Shown here: positions 21,701 to 30,093 of the stretch, one piece after another
How positions within the stretch are numbered: position 1 is the stretch's first letter
Layout: every line of letters begins with the position of its first letter
Assembly (NCBI RefSeq): GCF_000485595.1
Contig: NW_014577247.1
Location: 139,796-169,888 of the forward strand
From: Priapulus caudatus
Lineage: Eukaryota; Priapulida; Priapulimorpha; Priapulimorphida; Priapulidae
Length of the DNA stretch: 30,093 bases
Direction: 5' to 3'
Notes under the pieces: generated by a model
Seen by the model: only the letters and a program-made list of their open reading frames with translations
What the model was told of the DNA's origin: nothing
The model's database searches: none
Program-made: the position numbers and the translations under genes

Positions 21701-24700
21701 AAATCTTAACGGCTCGACCTATGCTCTTAATATTCGGTGCCTAGTGTGATGGGCAGGAAACCCATCACCAGTGCGAAATTGGAGGTCACAGGTCAAAGGG
21801 CAGTGGAGGAAAGGTCAGATATCAGACATTTTCTGAGGACATGACCTAATGGACAGAGTGGAAAACTTTTTTGTTTCAGCGCTGACCTACCATTTTTATC
21901 ACTTTATTGAAAGGACCATGAAATATGCTTTCTACTGACGTGCGAAGAGTACCGTATATGATCGCGTAATAACCGCGGGCGCCTATAAGCCGCACCTCAA
22001 TTTGAATCGGGTAAGCAAGTATTGCGCCTAGTATATTTCCCCTCACGGTATGGCGCACTTATAAACCACAGAGCAAATACAGGGTTGAAATCTGAGGCAA
22101 AATTTGCGGTTATTATGCGAGTATATACGGTAAGTGTCTGATTACCTTTTGACTCTCAAGAGGAGAGTTAAAGGGATAGTTTACTCTAGGTTCTAGGGTT
22201 ATTTTCAGTTAATTTAGGTTAAAATTACGCTACATAAAAAGTTTCATGGTTCAATCACCATTAGAAATGTTATTAAAAAATGTTTTAAAACTAACGACTA
22301 CAGTTTGATTACAACGACGGTGGCGCCACTCAAAGCGCATGATCTGATAAGTTGCGCAAAACCACTTTTCAGCCAAGGGCTACAGACCGAGAGTACGTGT
22401 TTCTTATTTATTAATTTAAAAGCAAAAGGATTGTACTATCTTATAAACGACATATAGTTTCAGTTATTATGGATAAATTTGTCCTTAAATGAACATCGTT
22501 CAGTTAAAAAGCATTTAGGTATGAATATAATTGCACCTTTGTGATTAGCCCTCGGTCTGTAACGTGCAAACAAAATTGGCAAATACGCAACTTTTTCAGG
22601 GTGGCAGCACGGTCGGGGGTGTCATAGCGCCGTTCAAATTTCGTAGCGTTGATGTGTAATTAATTATAACAATCAAATTAGGTATCTGGTAACAAATATG
22701 TGTGGGTATAGACGATTTGTTATACAGTAAATACAGTTATATGCAGTAAAATCCTAAAGTCTACTATCCCTTTAAACATGGATTCCTGAACTGCCTCAAT
22801 GATATCACAGTGTTGTCATATTCATGGCACATCCATAATCTAGAAACCCATGCAATAAGCCTGGATAGCCGAATGCGTACAGCACTATTTTTTCCAATTA
22901 ATGCAAATATTTACATGATTTATTTACAACAATTTAATAACAACAAATTTTTTTTTTAAATAGGGTTAGGGTTAGGGTCACAATGCACCATAAAACAGGG
23001 AGTTTCAGGCACGCAATTTGTAACAACCAATGGGATTTGGGAGGTATGCAGAATGCAGAAGGTTGCTGAAATGATGTGTACGCAACTACGTATCTGCATA
23101 TCTGCGCCTAACACAGGTGTCACTACGCACGACTTAAATGTTACGTTTATAACCGTAGCAACAGACCTCAGATGAGCCCAGACGCTCTGCGGCTCTTGTT
23201 ATTTTGTGTGTTACTTGCTAAAGTTGGAGACTGTGAACACAATCTGCAAATGGTGGAACTAGTAGGAAATTGCATGGTTTAATCTGAATTGTAACATTAC
23301 TGTCAAGATCAAATTGTCTGGATAAACATTGTGTACCAGTTAAGCTTTGTATAAATCTGAATCCTGTTTCTGTGAATTCCTGATGGAATCAGTTATTAAG
23401 ATTTGATATTTCACACTACCAGGTGCCGTATTTCATAGACGAGTTGACCCTTACCGACATTGAGCTGGGTGTATCACTGCCTGTGATGCGCAGGTATGTG
23501 TGCCATTACCAGCCTCTGCGTGATTATATACATATAATTGTGCTTCAGTGATGTGTTGTAATTAGCCTGTATTCGGAAAATGAAGCGGACATGTTTATTG
23601 TTATTGGATATTATAGAGAGAAGACCAGTACTGATTGGTAATTAAATATTTTTTTCACAGACACATCGAAGAAAGGGATGAGTTATGTTGATATAACATG
23701 CATTGTATGGTTCTATATAGTCGAATGCCTTCTTGTTTCCAGGGCGTCGTTGCCATGGGTGGACGATAGAGGGCTCTGGGTTGACCTTGAGGTCGCCTAC
23801 AGTGGTTCATTCAAGATGACGCTTTCGACCAAGGTCAACCTGATGAAACTGAAGAAGGATCCTGAGATGGCTGGTTCTGACAGCGATGAGACAGACAAAG
23901 CTCGACGCGACCTGTATGTAGTCTGCTGGTTCATATAGTGCATGGTCTCCATTGCTGACACTCTGCTATACAGCCCTATAAATCTATAACCTGGTCACGT
24001 TAGGTGGTGTATTGTTTTGTTTATCTTAAGTTAAGATGTCAACAGACTCATAGGTTTACTTGCTGAATAATTTGACTTGCTCATGTGTAGGTGTTTGGAT
24101 GTGTTTATGAGTGTCTGGGTGTATGTATGAATATAACAGATGTGCAGGTAAGATTTTAGACAAAGCTGCTATTCTAAATATATGTAATATGGAGAGTTAA
24201 TTTTCAGACATGCGTTTTACACCAAAATGAAACGGTAATACTTTTATTTTGGTTAAAATGCTGCTATATGGACTTGAAGATTGCACAATAAAACAAAGCG
24301 GTAAAACTGCATGTTATATCTGATAAGATTTGTCATATTATTGCTATTACAAGAAAATTGAAGATAGATATAATTCATATGCATGAAACACTCGACTTTA
24401 CATAAATATGTAAACAGGTGCTGTTGATATATAATATATAAATACATCAAACAATATATATAATACATAGATCCTATATCTTAAATTAAACAATACTGCT
24501 GTTGCAGGTAATTATCTATTGTTTTTTGTGCTGTTAATTTAGTTTTTCCATTTTTAGTTCACCTTGACATCGTCAAGATGAGCTATTAATTGCCATGTCG
24601 TACGTCCGTCCGTCCGTTCGTCCGTCAACATTTGTTTACGGTCAACGATAACTTGAGAATCGTTTGACCCACATGTTTCAAATTGCATACAGTTGTTACT

Positions 24701-26678
24701 CCTATGGGAGAGATGTAAACGTCCTATTTTGGAGCATGCCAGTTAACCTACTTTTGAGCCACGCCCACTTTTTGGCAAAAATGGAAATGGCCATCTAGAT
24801 TCATTCGATTTTGTTAAATTTACCTACCTATACCTACCTACCTACCTAATCATACCTAAGTGTAATATTGTGTTTTAGATTCTTCGTTACAGTAATTTGA
24901 CTGGAAAATTTTATTGCTTTTATTTGCGCGATAATCGAAAACCAAAATGGCGATCATTTAGGCGTAGCGCCATCTCTCGCCCAGATTTCAGACTCAGATC
25001 TGAAACATTTATTTTCGCATCAAAAATTACGCATATATATAATAATTATCAATAGTATATAATGGGAGATATGCTATATAATGGTATATATGGTACTATA
25101 TGGTGAGCTATAGTGTCATTGACACTTTCATTTGTTTGAAGGATAGTAGATGTATATCTAAAGTTAATTTCGTAAACGTATAGATGGTGTACACAGGTGT
25201 ATTTATATACATTTTGCGATGTTTTCCGTAGGTCTGCAGTCACCGATAGCGATGTTGAAGATAGTGCGGAGTCATCGAGTGACGAGGAGAGCCAAGCCCC
25301 CGAGGATGCTGTTGTAAAGAACCTTGATGAGAAGTACGTCTCACTTCTTGTGATTCTTACAGTTTTTGGAGTCGACCTGTACGTCCCTCTGTCCTGATTG
25401 ACAGACAGTTCTATCCAATCAGCATTGCTATAGGCTCATTATAAAAACACTCTTTAGTAGAGAAGTGCTGCACAGTTGACAATTTAGCGTGTGCTTCTGA
25501 AAAACATCTTAAAAGTGTCTGGCTTGACTAACTTCGCAGCAATATCAAAGGGAGTGTAGCTATCTCTTTCAGATATATAGGTCAACTTGTGAAATGCAGT
25601 GAAGTCTAGGAGTCCGAACATCATGTGTGTGTCGTGTGCGAATTAGCGGCCGGATGACTGATGTAGCGAGCTCACACAGCGCGGACACCCGTCGCGTCTG
25701 CTACACGTTGTCGTCAGGCGTCTGCTGTTCTTGTGTTTCAGCTCCCAGAACCCAATCATCATCGGCGGCGCGTCAGTGCAGAAGAAGTTTCTGCGCATGG
25801 TCGACAAGATCACGGCGAGCCGCTACTTCCAGCAGGCGACCGAGTACAAGTACATCAAGAAGGCGATGGAGAACGTGTCGAAGGTGCCGCTGCTGCTCAC
25901 CGTCGAGGTGCACAGCCTCACAGGCACGATGGCCCTCAACGTTCCTCCTCCGCCCACCGACCGGCTGTGGTGAGTCTCAGCGACCGTACGTGCACGCGGG
26001 TGTACGCTCGCACATGCATGCACGCATAAACGCATGCACACACTCACGCGTTGCGAGTTCTTGTTTGTATGTGGGAAATTTTGCGTGCACTACAGCACTG
26101 TTCGTTTTAGCCCCCTGTCACACACAGGTTGTGGGCTCGTATTCACTCATGCATACCTAGATGTGTGGTTGTACTGGATGTTATAAATAAATTGGCTGTT
26201 TGGACAGGATGGGATTCCGAAACAATCCACTTATCTCCATTTCTGCACGTCCCAAGCTCGGAGCCCGGCTAGTGAATATTGAGTACGTCACTGACTGGAT
26301 AGAGAAAAAACTAGTCTTGGAACTGCAGGTAACCATTTTCGTCACTTAAATATAGTTTTATTAATTAATCATTGAATAATTTCAGTACAATAATCTATTA
26401 TAATTTGTTAGTTTTTGCAACATTTATTTTTTCCACTCAAAATTTTGTACTGAAAACAAAACTAGAAAAGCTTTGCCAGTGTTGTAAATCCAATCGCTAA
26501 AGAAAGTTTTCCTTCTATTACTAAAACTCCCCACCACACAGCTAGCTAGCCATCCACAAGATAACGTAAAGTCTACTTTATTTCTTTATAGAGGGTATTA
26601 GTGATGCCCAACATGGATGATCTAGAAATACCAATCATGCAAGGCAACGTGAACGTGCCGAGGCGGCCAGATCTGTGA
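13442..26678 (+). CDS. TEX2: TEX2-like ER lipid-transfer protein with SMP domain, complete
   Basis: TEX2 is an ER membrane protein whose SMP domain carries lipids at contact sites. Fourteen exons join with perfect phase: 13442-14848, 16906-17109, 17917-18058, 18829-19015, 19426-19655, 20015-20148, 20422-20608, 21227-21378, 23423-23493, 23743-23913, 25232-25333, 25742-25969, 26208-26328 and 26592-26678. They total 3423 nt and 1140 aa, close to the human length (~1130). Order in the protein is a disordered N-terminus, a membrane hairpin near residues 390-430, a PH-like region at about 470-640, a variable linker, then SMP at about 840-1112. Matching signatures include GWMNE, VYVRLEG, ILYLFARTCREKEEWFRRF, QDSVAWLNALLGR, VPPPPTDR and VTDWIEKKL. 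The ATG at 13442 opens the long first exon. No frame faults are seen. Confidence 0.95.
14935..15086 (+). repeat. 76-bp tandem duplication in TEX2 intron 1
   Basis: Two adjacent 76-bp copies (14935-15010 and 15011-15086) start ATGTCTGTTAATCTTTAAGC. They differ at only about two positions, so the duplication is young. Confidence 0.9.
15087..16905 (+). other. TEX2 intron 1, remainder
   Basis: No exon is seen. Notable parts are a short ATATATAT run near 15300, a more GC-rich unexplained block at about 15590-15800, and a GTGTGTGTATGCGTGCGTGCG microsatellite-like stretch near 16780-16810. The rest looks like ordinary AT-rich intron. Confidence 0.6.
18172..18225 (+). repeat. 23-bp tandem repeat (about 2.4 copies)
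   Basis: The unit GCAGCAAATCGTTATTGATA plus TTT occurs twice exactly (18172-18194, 18195-18217), followed by a partial third copy. It lies in TEX2 intron 3. Confidence 0.9.
18723..18780. repeat. (TA)n microsatellite
   Basis: A nearly pure TA dinucleotide run of about 58 bp with one early TG interruption lies about 50 bp upstream of TEX2 exon 4. The Tyr-Ile-rich open frames across it are artefacts. Confidence 0.95.
19426..20608 (+). other. TEX2 exons 5-7: variable linker
   Basis: Exons 19426-19655, 20015-20148 and 20422-20608 encode roughly residues 647-830. The stretch is rich in Ser, Glu and Gln (EQQQQP), lacks an obvious domain and has many potential phosphorylation sites. It ends QLQFNNYMARLIPS, the conserved lead-in to the SMP domain. 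The end of exon 5 is repeat-derived (see 19616-19930). The acceptor of exon 7 is TTTCAAG, a weaker AAG type. Confidence 0.8.
19616..19930 (+). repeat. Decayed 54-bp (18-codon) tandem array across the TEX2 exon 5 donor
   Basis: Unit 1 (19616-19669) includes the last 40 bases of exon 5. Units follow at 19670, 19724, 19778, about 19833 and about 19880. Translated in the exon frame, units 1 and 3 read TAGSWFAEAENLLGMYRS and TAGEGFSEVENLLVNYRA. Unit 2 has an in-frame TAG and unit 4 a TGA. Unit 6 retains RVFAEAKN. Units 1 and 2 both contain a TAG|GTA donor-like step. Divergence increases downstream. Confidence 0.85.
20711..20820 (+). repeat. Degenerate GAGT/GTGT low-complexity repeat
   Basis: An imperfect GTGAGTGAGTG run grades into GGGTG/GAATT variants. 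It lies in TEX2 intron 7. Confidence 0.8.
21952..22130. mobile_element. 179-bp MITE, TA duplication, with empty site elsewhere
   Basis: The termini CCGTATATGATCGCGTAATA and the complement of TTATTATGCGAGTATATACGG-type sequence are inverted repeats of about 25 bp. TA flanks both ends. The homologous position in copy 2 (27793-27794) has a single TA and no insertion. Tc1/mariner-like by target site. Confidence 0.88.
22172..22771. mobile_element. 600-bp MITE with TTAA duplication, with empty site elsewhere
   Basis: It begins AGGGATAGTTTACTCTAGG and ends CCTAAAGTCTACTATCCCT, about 20-bp imperfect inverted repeats. It is flanked by TTAA (22168-22171 and 22772-22775). Copy 2 has one TTAA at 27827-27830 and no insertion. 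TTAA targeting suggests a piggyBac-type origin. Confidence 0.85.
22962..22977 (+). repeat. Short TTAGGG-type run
   Basis: AGGGTTAGGGTTAGGG holds fewer than three hexamers, opposite in orientation to the array at 12001. It may be chance or a remnant. Confidence 0.7.
24557..24870 (+). repeat. Related hairpin-start dispersed repeat
   Basis: The start CTTGACATCGTCAAG forms a hairpin followed by GAGCT. A CGTCCGTCCGTCCGTTCGTC run follows, as in the other hairpin-start repeats, and CCTACCTACCTA microsatellite sequence lies near 24824-24850. It appears to be a diverged relative of the family at 21451 and 27273. The right limit is not defined. Confidence 0.5.
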
Positions 26679-27272
26679 CCTTCAACTTTGACCCCCAGTA
26701 GAGCTGTGTGAGCCTTGTACGTGGGTATTCTGCTAGACCGTTTCGATCGCAGCTGCTATTCGCTTGCAGGTTGCGAGCGTGTGCACTACACGATTACTCA
26801 TGTGATTTGCTATCATGAGCAGGTGCTATGGTATGGCCACAGATGCTACGTAGTAGCTAAAAATAATTAATAATTTGCACGGGTGGTGACTGTCGCGGTA
26901 GAAGTCGGAAGCGTGAGAGGAGTTCTCGATACATTTGAGTATGTGCCACTGATGATAGAACCAAATCTGGGATGATTAACGTTTGTAAGCATTTGCTGTA
27001 GCTTCAATTTGTTTTGGTACATTCCACCCAGATGCTAAAGAATAATTACTTTTGTCATGTAATTGTTGAATGGCTGAATGGCCAGTGCGAGTCTGCTTTG
27101 CTTAACGAAATCTTATTGGTTTTGAAAGTGTTCCCCCCCTATGCTTGCTGTTTTGAATGGTTGTGGCAAGGGGTGAAGCTCAGTAAAACAGGTTACCAAG
27201 ATTGTCATTAATGTGCAGTTCTATTTTTTAGTTCTTCCCATGTTTCGGTGCTATATTTTGTTTTATATTTTT
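26679..27272 (+). other. TEX2 3' flank / probable 3' UTR
   Basis: No ORF of interest or canonical AATAAA was found close to the stop, so the TEX2 transcript end is unknown. The sequence is otherwise unremarkable. Confidence 0.4.
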
Positions 27273-27840
27273 AGCTCATCTGACATAGTCAGATGCAGCT
27301 TGTAGAATCGCATGAGCGTGCGTCCGTGCGTCCGTCCACAGTTGGGCACAAATCTTAACTGCTTGACGTACGGTCACGATATTCGGGACGTCGGGGTGGG
27401 GGTGGGGTGGGGGTAAGATCGTCAAAACGAGTTGAGATGTCGAAGCTGGGGGGTCAAAGGTCAAAGGTCAAGAGGTGTAAAAGAAGGGGGAACATTCCCT
27501 CCTTAACTTAAGGTATAGGGAGGGAATGCAGAATTGCGGCACAAATCTAAACGGCTCGACCTAGGCTCGTGATCGCGCGCTGTTAGCGTCATGGTAGGAA
27601 AGGCCATCACTGTGCCGAATTGGAGGTTACAGGTCAAAGGTGAATGGGGCATAGGGCAGATTTTAGACATTTTCTGGGACATGGTCTGGCGGAGAGCGAT
27701 TGAAACACTTTTTTGTTTCAGCGGTGACTAGCATTTTTATGGCTTTATTGAAAGTACTACATGAAATGTTACTTCTGCTGACATGCGAAGAGTAAGTGTC
27801 GGAACCTTTTGACCTCAAGAGGATGGTTAAACATGGATTT
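27273..27840 (+). mobile_element. Dispersed repeat copy 2 (empty sites preserved)
   Basis: It begins AGCTCATCTGACATAGTCAG and is collinear with 21451-22785, including AGTTGGGCACAAATCTTAAC and GACATTTTCTG blocks. It lacks both insertions seen in copy 1. It carries a local GGGGTGGGGGTGG expansion near 27395-27415. It is non-coding. Confidence 0.85.
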
Positions 27841-29162
27841 GTTGACTGTTAACAAAGGACTGAACTGCGTTTGCTATTGTGGATGTGAGGCTACAGTTGC
27901 ACAGTTCAATTGCAAAGGCAAATGTTTTGTTGAACAAGGTTTACGCTCCTTAAATCATATTTTTTTTATTTCTAAAGCAGTCTGTATTAGCACTCTGAGT
28001 AGCACCTTGTATTAGCACACTGTAATGAACCCTGAATGCTCGCGTGGGTAGGCAAAAAACGGTGGGGGCAGCCCATTACGCATTGCATGGGGATGTACTT
28101 GGCACTATTCTAATCATTAATTATTGCCTGGCAACCTGCAATGCAGATGTGTTAACTCACAGTGAGCGAATTCTCGCCTGCCTGAATATACTTGGATTTC
28201 AGCAACTCAATGGGGTGTGGTTATCACGCCAGAAGGGTGATGACATCTTTGATTATTGATGACACTTGCACGCGCCATCTTGCTGCAACTGCTTTTGCTA
28301 TTAGGCCCCTCCACCCGCCCCCCTCCCCACTCTCCCCCACCACCACCACTACGCTCGCGCTCGCGGCATATTCATGATAACATGTTAATATAGCGAAGTC
28401 ATTAAAGTGTACACAGCTGTATCTTTATTACTGTACTACCGTATAGCAAAGCCGGTATTATGTATCCTAGATATATGCTCTGAGCGCGAACGCGATGATG
28501 GGAGGTGCTCTTCATTCGTTTGCCAGTGAGTTTAGCATCAGAACACCTGCCGTCAGGGTGAGCGCTGTCGCTCTGCGGCACTTGTTTAGTCTCGCTGTGT
28601 TTCGGCATCCGTGCTCCGCGAACGCTGAATCCTTGCGTACGAGAAAAATAGCGTATAATTTTGTATTAGTTGTCGTGGCCAATGTACTGTTCCATTTAGA
28701 GCTTCATCTAACCTTTGTCTCACATGGATCCATGATTCTTTATACATATATAAGGAGGGAAGGATATGTGGTCTCACATACAAGGAGGTAACTGGATGCG
28801 AGAATATTTTTGTTGGGTGGGTATATACTCTCGTCCAGCGCAAATGCGAACACTATTTTTAGAGTGTAGTTGGAATGTGTCTGCCCATTCGTGTCGTAAT
28901 TCCAGCTTTTGTAATGAATGATGTGATTGTAGAGCTTGTCTATGTTTGGTAAAGCGCTTAGTCAGTTATTGTATAACTAACTGATTTGTCTCATGCGTGT
29001 GTAGGAAAGAGCAGTACGGTACTAAAACAGCTATTTTATATATTATTGAAAATTAAAACAAGTGCAAGTGATGTAATCCGGCAGCTGACAGAAGGAGCAT
29101 ATAATAAACAAACCGGGAACAACTGTGAATCATTATTTAAATGTAGGACTAAATAAGTTAAT
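27841..29162. other. Intergenic sequence, no gene recognised
   Basis: Short open frames occur but none resembles a known protein. A pyrimidine-rich block (CCCCTCCCC...CACCACCACC) lies at about 28305-28360. An AATAAA at 29103-29108 could serve a distal + strand transcript end, but nothing ties it to TEX2. Confidence 0.4.
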
Positions 29163-29465
29163 ATGAGCCTATGTCATGTGAAAGAAGATGATTATTGTTC
29201 ATATAGTGAAGTGTTTACGCAGTGTGCCAATGTGATGTCATTGTTCATACTTAGCTGTGTTTTTATAGTGATTTTGGTTTCCAATCACTCACTGGCTGCA
29301 CCGTCTGAAACAACAGTTCTCCCTTCCCACCTCAGGCGAATGCCTCTTGCGGTTTTTGCACAATGTATAAGAAACGTGCAGACAAAATTCAAGACTGGTG
29401 TTGCATTATCTAGAAAATTCATTTTACGTTTTAGTGCAGTTTCTATTCCGGCGTCTACGGTCTAG
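29163..29465 (+). CDS. Small ORF with signal-peptide-like start (speculative)
   Basis: This 100-codon frame is not recognised as any family. From an internal ATG at 29235 it reads MSLFILSCVFIVILVSNHS followed by LAAPSETT, which has the shape of a secretory signal with a plausible cleavage site. About 55 mixed basic/hydrophobic residues follow. There is no splice, promoter or homology support, and it may be chance. Confidence 0.15.
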   Translation: MSLCHVKEDDYCSYSEVFTQCANVMSLFILSCVFIVILVSNHSLAAPSETTVLPSHLRRMPLAVFAQCIRNVQTKFKTGVALSRKFILRFSAVSIPASTV

Positions 29466-29602
29466 TCAATAAGATTATTAAGAAACCAAATTGGAAGCGA
29501 TCTGTGATTTGTTGTTGCGTATATATTCGCTATTTGTTTCCCCGTTTCCCTGAGTCTATGAACAGCATTATTTGCTGGTGAAATCGGCCGGACACACTTG
29601 GG

Positions 29603-29794
29603 CCGGACACACTAAGCGATTAAATCGGGCGATTAAATTGGACGACTAAATTGCCGGTGAAATCGCCTAATGTGTCCACTCAATCGCCGCCGATTTAGTC
29701 ACCCGATTTAATCGCATAGATAAAAACGTTTTGATATTATCGGGCGATTTAGTCGCCCGATTTAGTTGCCCGATTTAATCGCCTAGTGTGTCCG
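29603..29794. mobile_element. Foldback MITE built of GCGATTTAATCGG motifs
   Basis: It begins CCGGACACACTAAGCGATTA and ends TAATCGCCTAGTGTGTCCGG, near-perfect inverted ends. The interior repeats CGATTTAGTCGCCCGATTTA-type motifs in both orientations. A partial extra copy of the left end (CCGGACACACTTGGG) sits immediately upstream at 29588. There is no ORF. Confidence 0.8.
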
Positions 29795-29911
29795 GGGCCG
29801 GCGATAAAATCGCCCGATTGTACAATTCATCAGCCAATCAGAGTTGTTCAATGATACTGACGTAATAGCGATGTTTCATGTTTAGTATGTCATGTCATGT
29901 AATAGCGATGC

Positions 29912-30093
29912 ACGCACGCACGCACACACTTGTACGTGCACACGCTCGCACACACGCACGCACGCACGTGTACGTGCACACGCACGCACGCACGCACGAA
30001 CGCACGCACGTGTACGTACACACGCACGCACGCACGTGTACGTGCACACGCACGCACGCACGCATGCACAATCACGCACGCACGTGTACGTGC
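29912..30093. repeat. CGCA-rich compound tandem array, runs off the window
   Basis: Runs of ACGCACGC are interrupted at roughly 25-50-bp intervals by the self-complementary motif ACGTGTACGTGCACACG (several near copies). The sequence is almost entirely alternating purine-pyrimidine. The Cys/Val/Arg-rich antisense frames are artefacts. Confidence 0.9.

Larger units (their letters stand above)
21451..23200 (+). mobile_element. Dispersed repeat copy 1, carrying two nested MITEs
   Basis: It begins AGCTCATCTGACAAAGTCAG with a terminal hairpin and appears to end CAGATGAGCCCAGACGCTCT...GGCTCTTGTT. The part up to about 22785 aligns with 27273-27840 once two insertions are removed (21952-22130 and 22172-22771). 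There is no coding sequence. It lies in TEX2 intron 8. The exact right end is uncertain. Confidence 0.7.
21227..26678 (+). other. TEX2 exons 8-14: SMP lipid-transfer domain
   Basis: Seven exons encode residues ~831-1140. They carry the SMP opening QDSVAWLNALLGRLFWDFL, the strand segment GLWVDLEVAYSGSFKMTL, FLRMVDKITASRYFQQATE, PLLLTVEV, NVPPPPTDRLW and the closing VTDWIEKKL. An acidic Ser/Asp/Glu insertion (SDSDETDKARR... and SSSDEESQAPED, ends of exon 10 and exon 11) interrupts the domain, as in vertebrate TEX2. The last exon gives VMPNMDDLEIPIM and a short basic tail ending at the stop at 26676-26678. Confidence 0.92.

Noticed and set aside
25627-26160. 177-codon plus-strand frame
   Set aside because: It is out of frame with the real TEX2 exon at 25742-25969, which splices correctly on both sides.
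29882-30079. Cys/Val/Arg-rich minus-strand frames
   Set aside because: They come from the CGCA-rich array; frames in such simple repeats stay open by composition.
1-30093. tRNA or rRNA genes
   Set aside because: No tRNA B-box with a matching A-box and acceptor stem, and no rRNA core sequence, was seen by eye; a dedicated covariance search was not possible.

Overview
This is metazoan nuclear DNA. The genes are split by phase-consistent GT-AG introns, the background is AT-rich, short non-autonomous DNA transposons are abundant, and a CCCTAA/TTAGGG-type (telomere-like) repeat is present. The encoded proteins resemble their vertebrate orthologs closely. The repeat families (copies opening with an AGCTCATCTGAC hairpin, hAT-like MITEs, foldback elements) suggest a marine invertebrate, perhaps a lophotrochozoan or non-vertebrate deuterostome. 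The species cannot be named from the sequence.

Three genes account for essentially all recognisable coding sequence. (1) RFC3, the clamp-loader small subunit, runs on the + strand at 1233-4556 in seven exons. Its first exon, about 29 N-terminal residues, is not visible and probably lies upstream of the window. (2) A DELE1-like Sel1-repeat mitochondrial stress-signalling gene runs on the - strand at about 10793-4957. Seven consecutive exons have matching phases. The next exon (6432-6594) and the one after it (5916-6045) show several single-base frame disturbances, so this copy is either damaged or mis-assembled there. (3) TEX2, an ER lipid-transfer protein with an SMP domain, runs on the + strand at 13442-26678. 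It has fourteen exons, is complete, and encodes 1140 aa.

RFC3 and DELE1 are tail to tail: their poly(A) signals lie about 100 bp apart (4670 and 4776). DELE1 and TEX2 are head to head across 10794-13441. That interval holds the strangest DNA in the window: about 1.6 kb of nested palindromes joined by ACTAGT/TAG-rich linkers. One of the palindromes carries eleven telomere-type hexamers in its loop.

Introns and flanks are full of MITE-like elements with visible terminal inverted repeats and target duplications (2956-3297, 3591-3960, 5541-5883, 9683-10598, 21952-22130, 22172-22771, 29603-29794). Two of these are nested in a longer dispersed repeat, and a second copy of that repeat at 27273-27840 preserves both empty sites. 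The 3' end of TEX2 exon 5 is the first unit of a decayed 54-bp (18-codon) tandem array that continues into the intron. From 26679 to the end there is 3' flank and intergenic repeat sequence, ending in a CGCA-rich array that runs off the window.

The three genes are not an obvious pathway: they act in DNA replication, mitochondrial stress signalling and ER lipid transfer. I see no operon-like or defence system here. Gene names rest on remembered family sequence, not on a database search.
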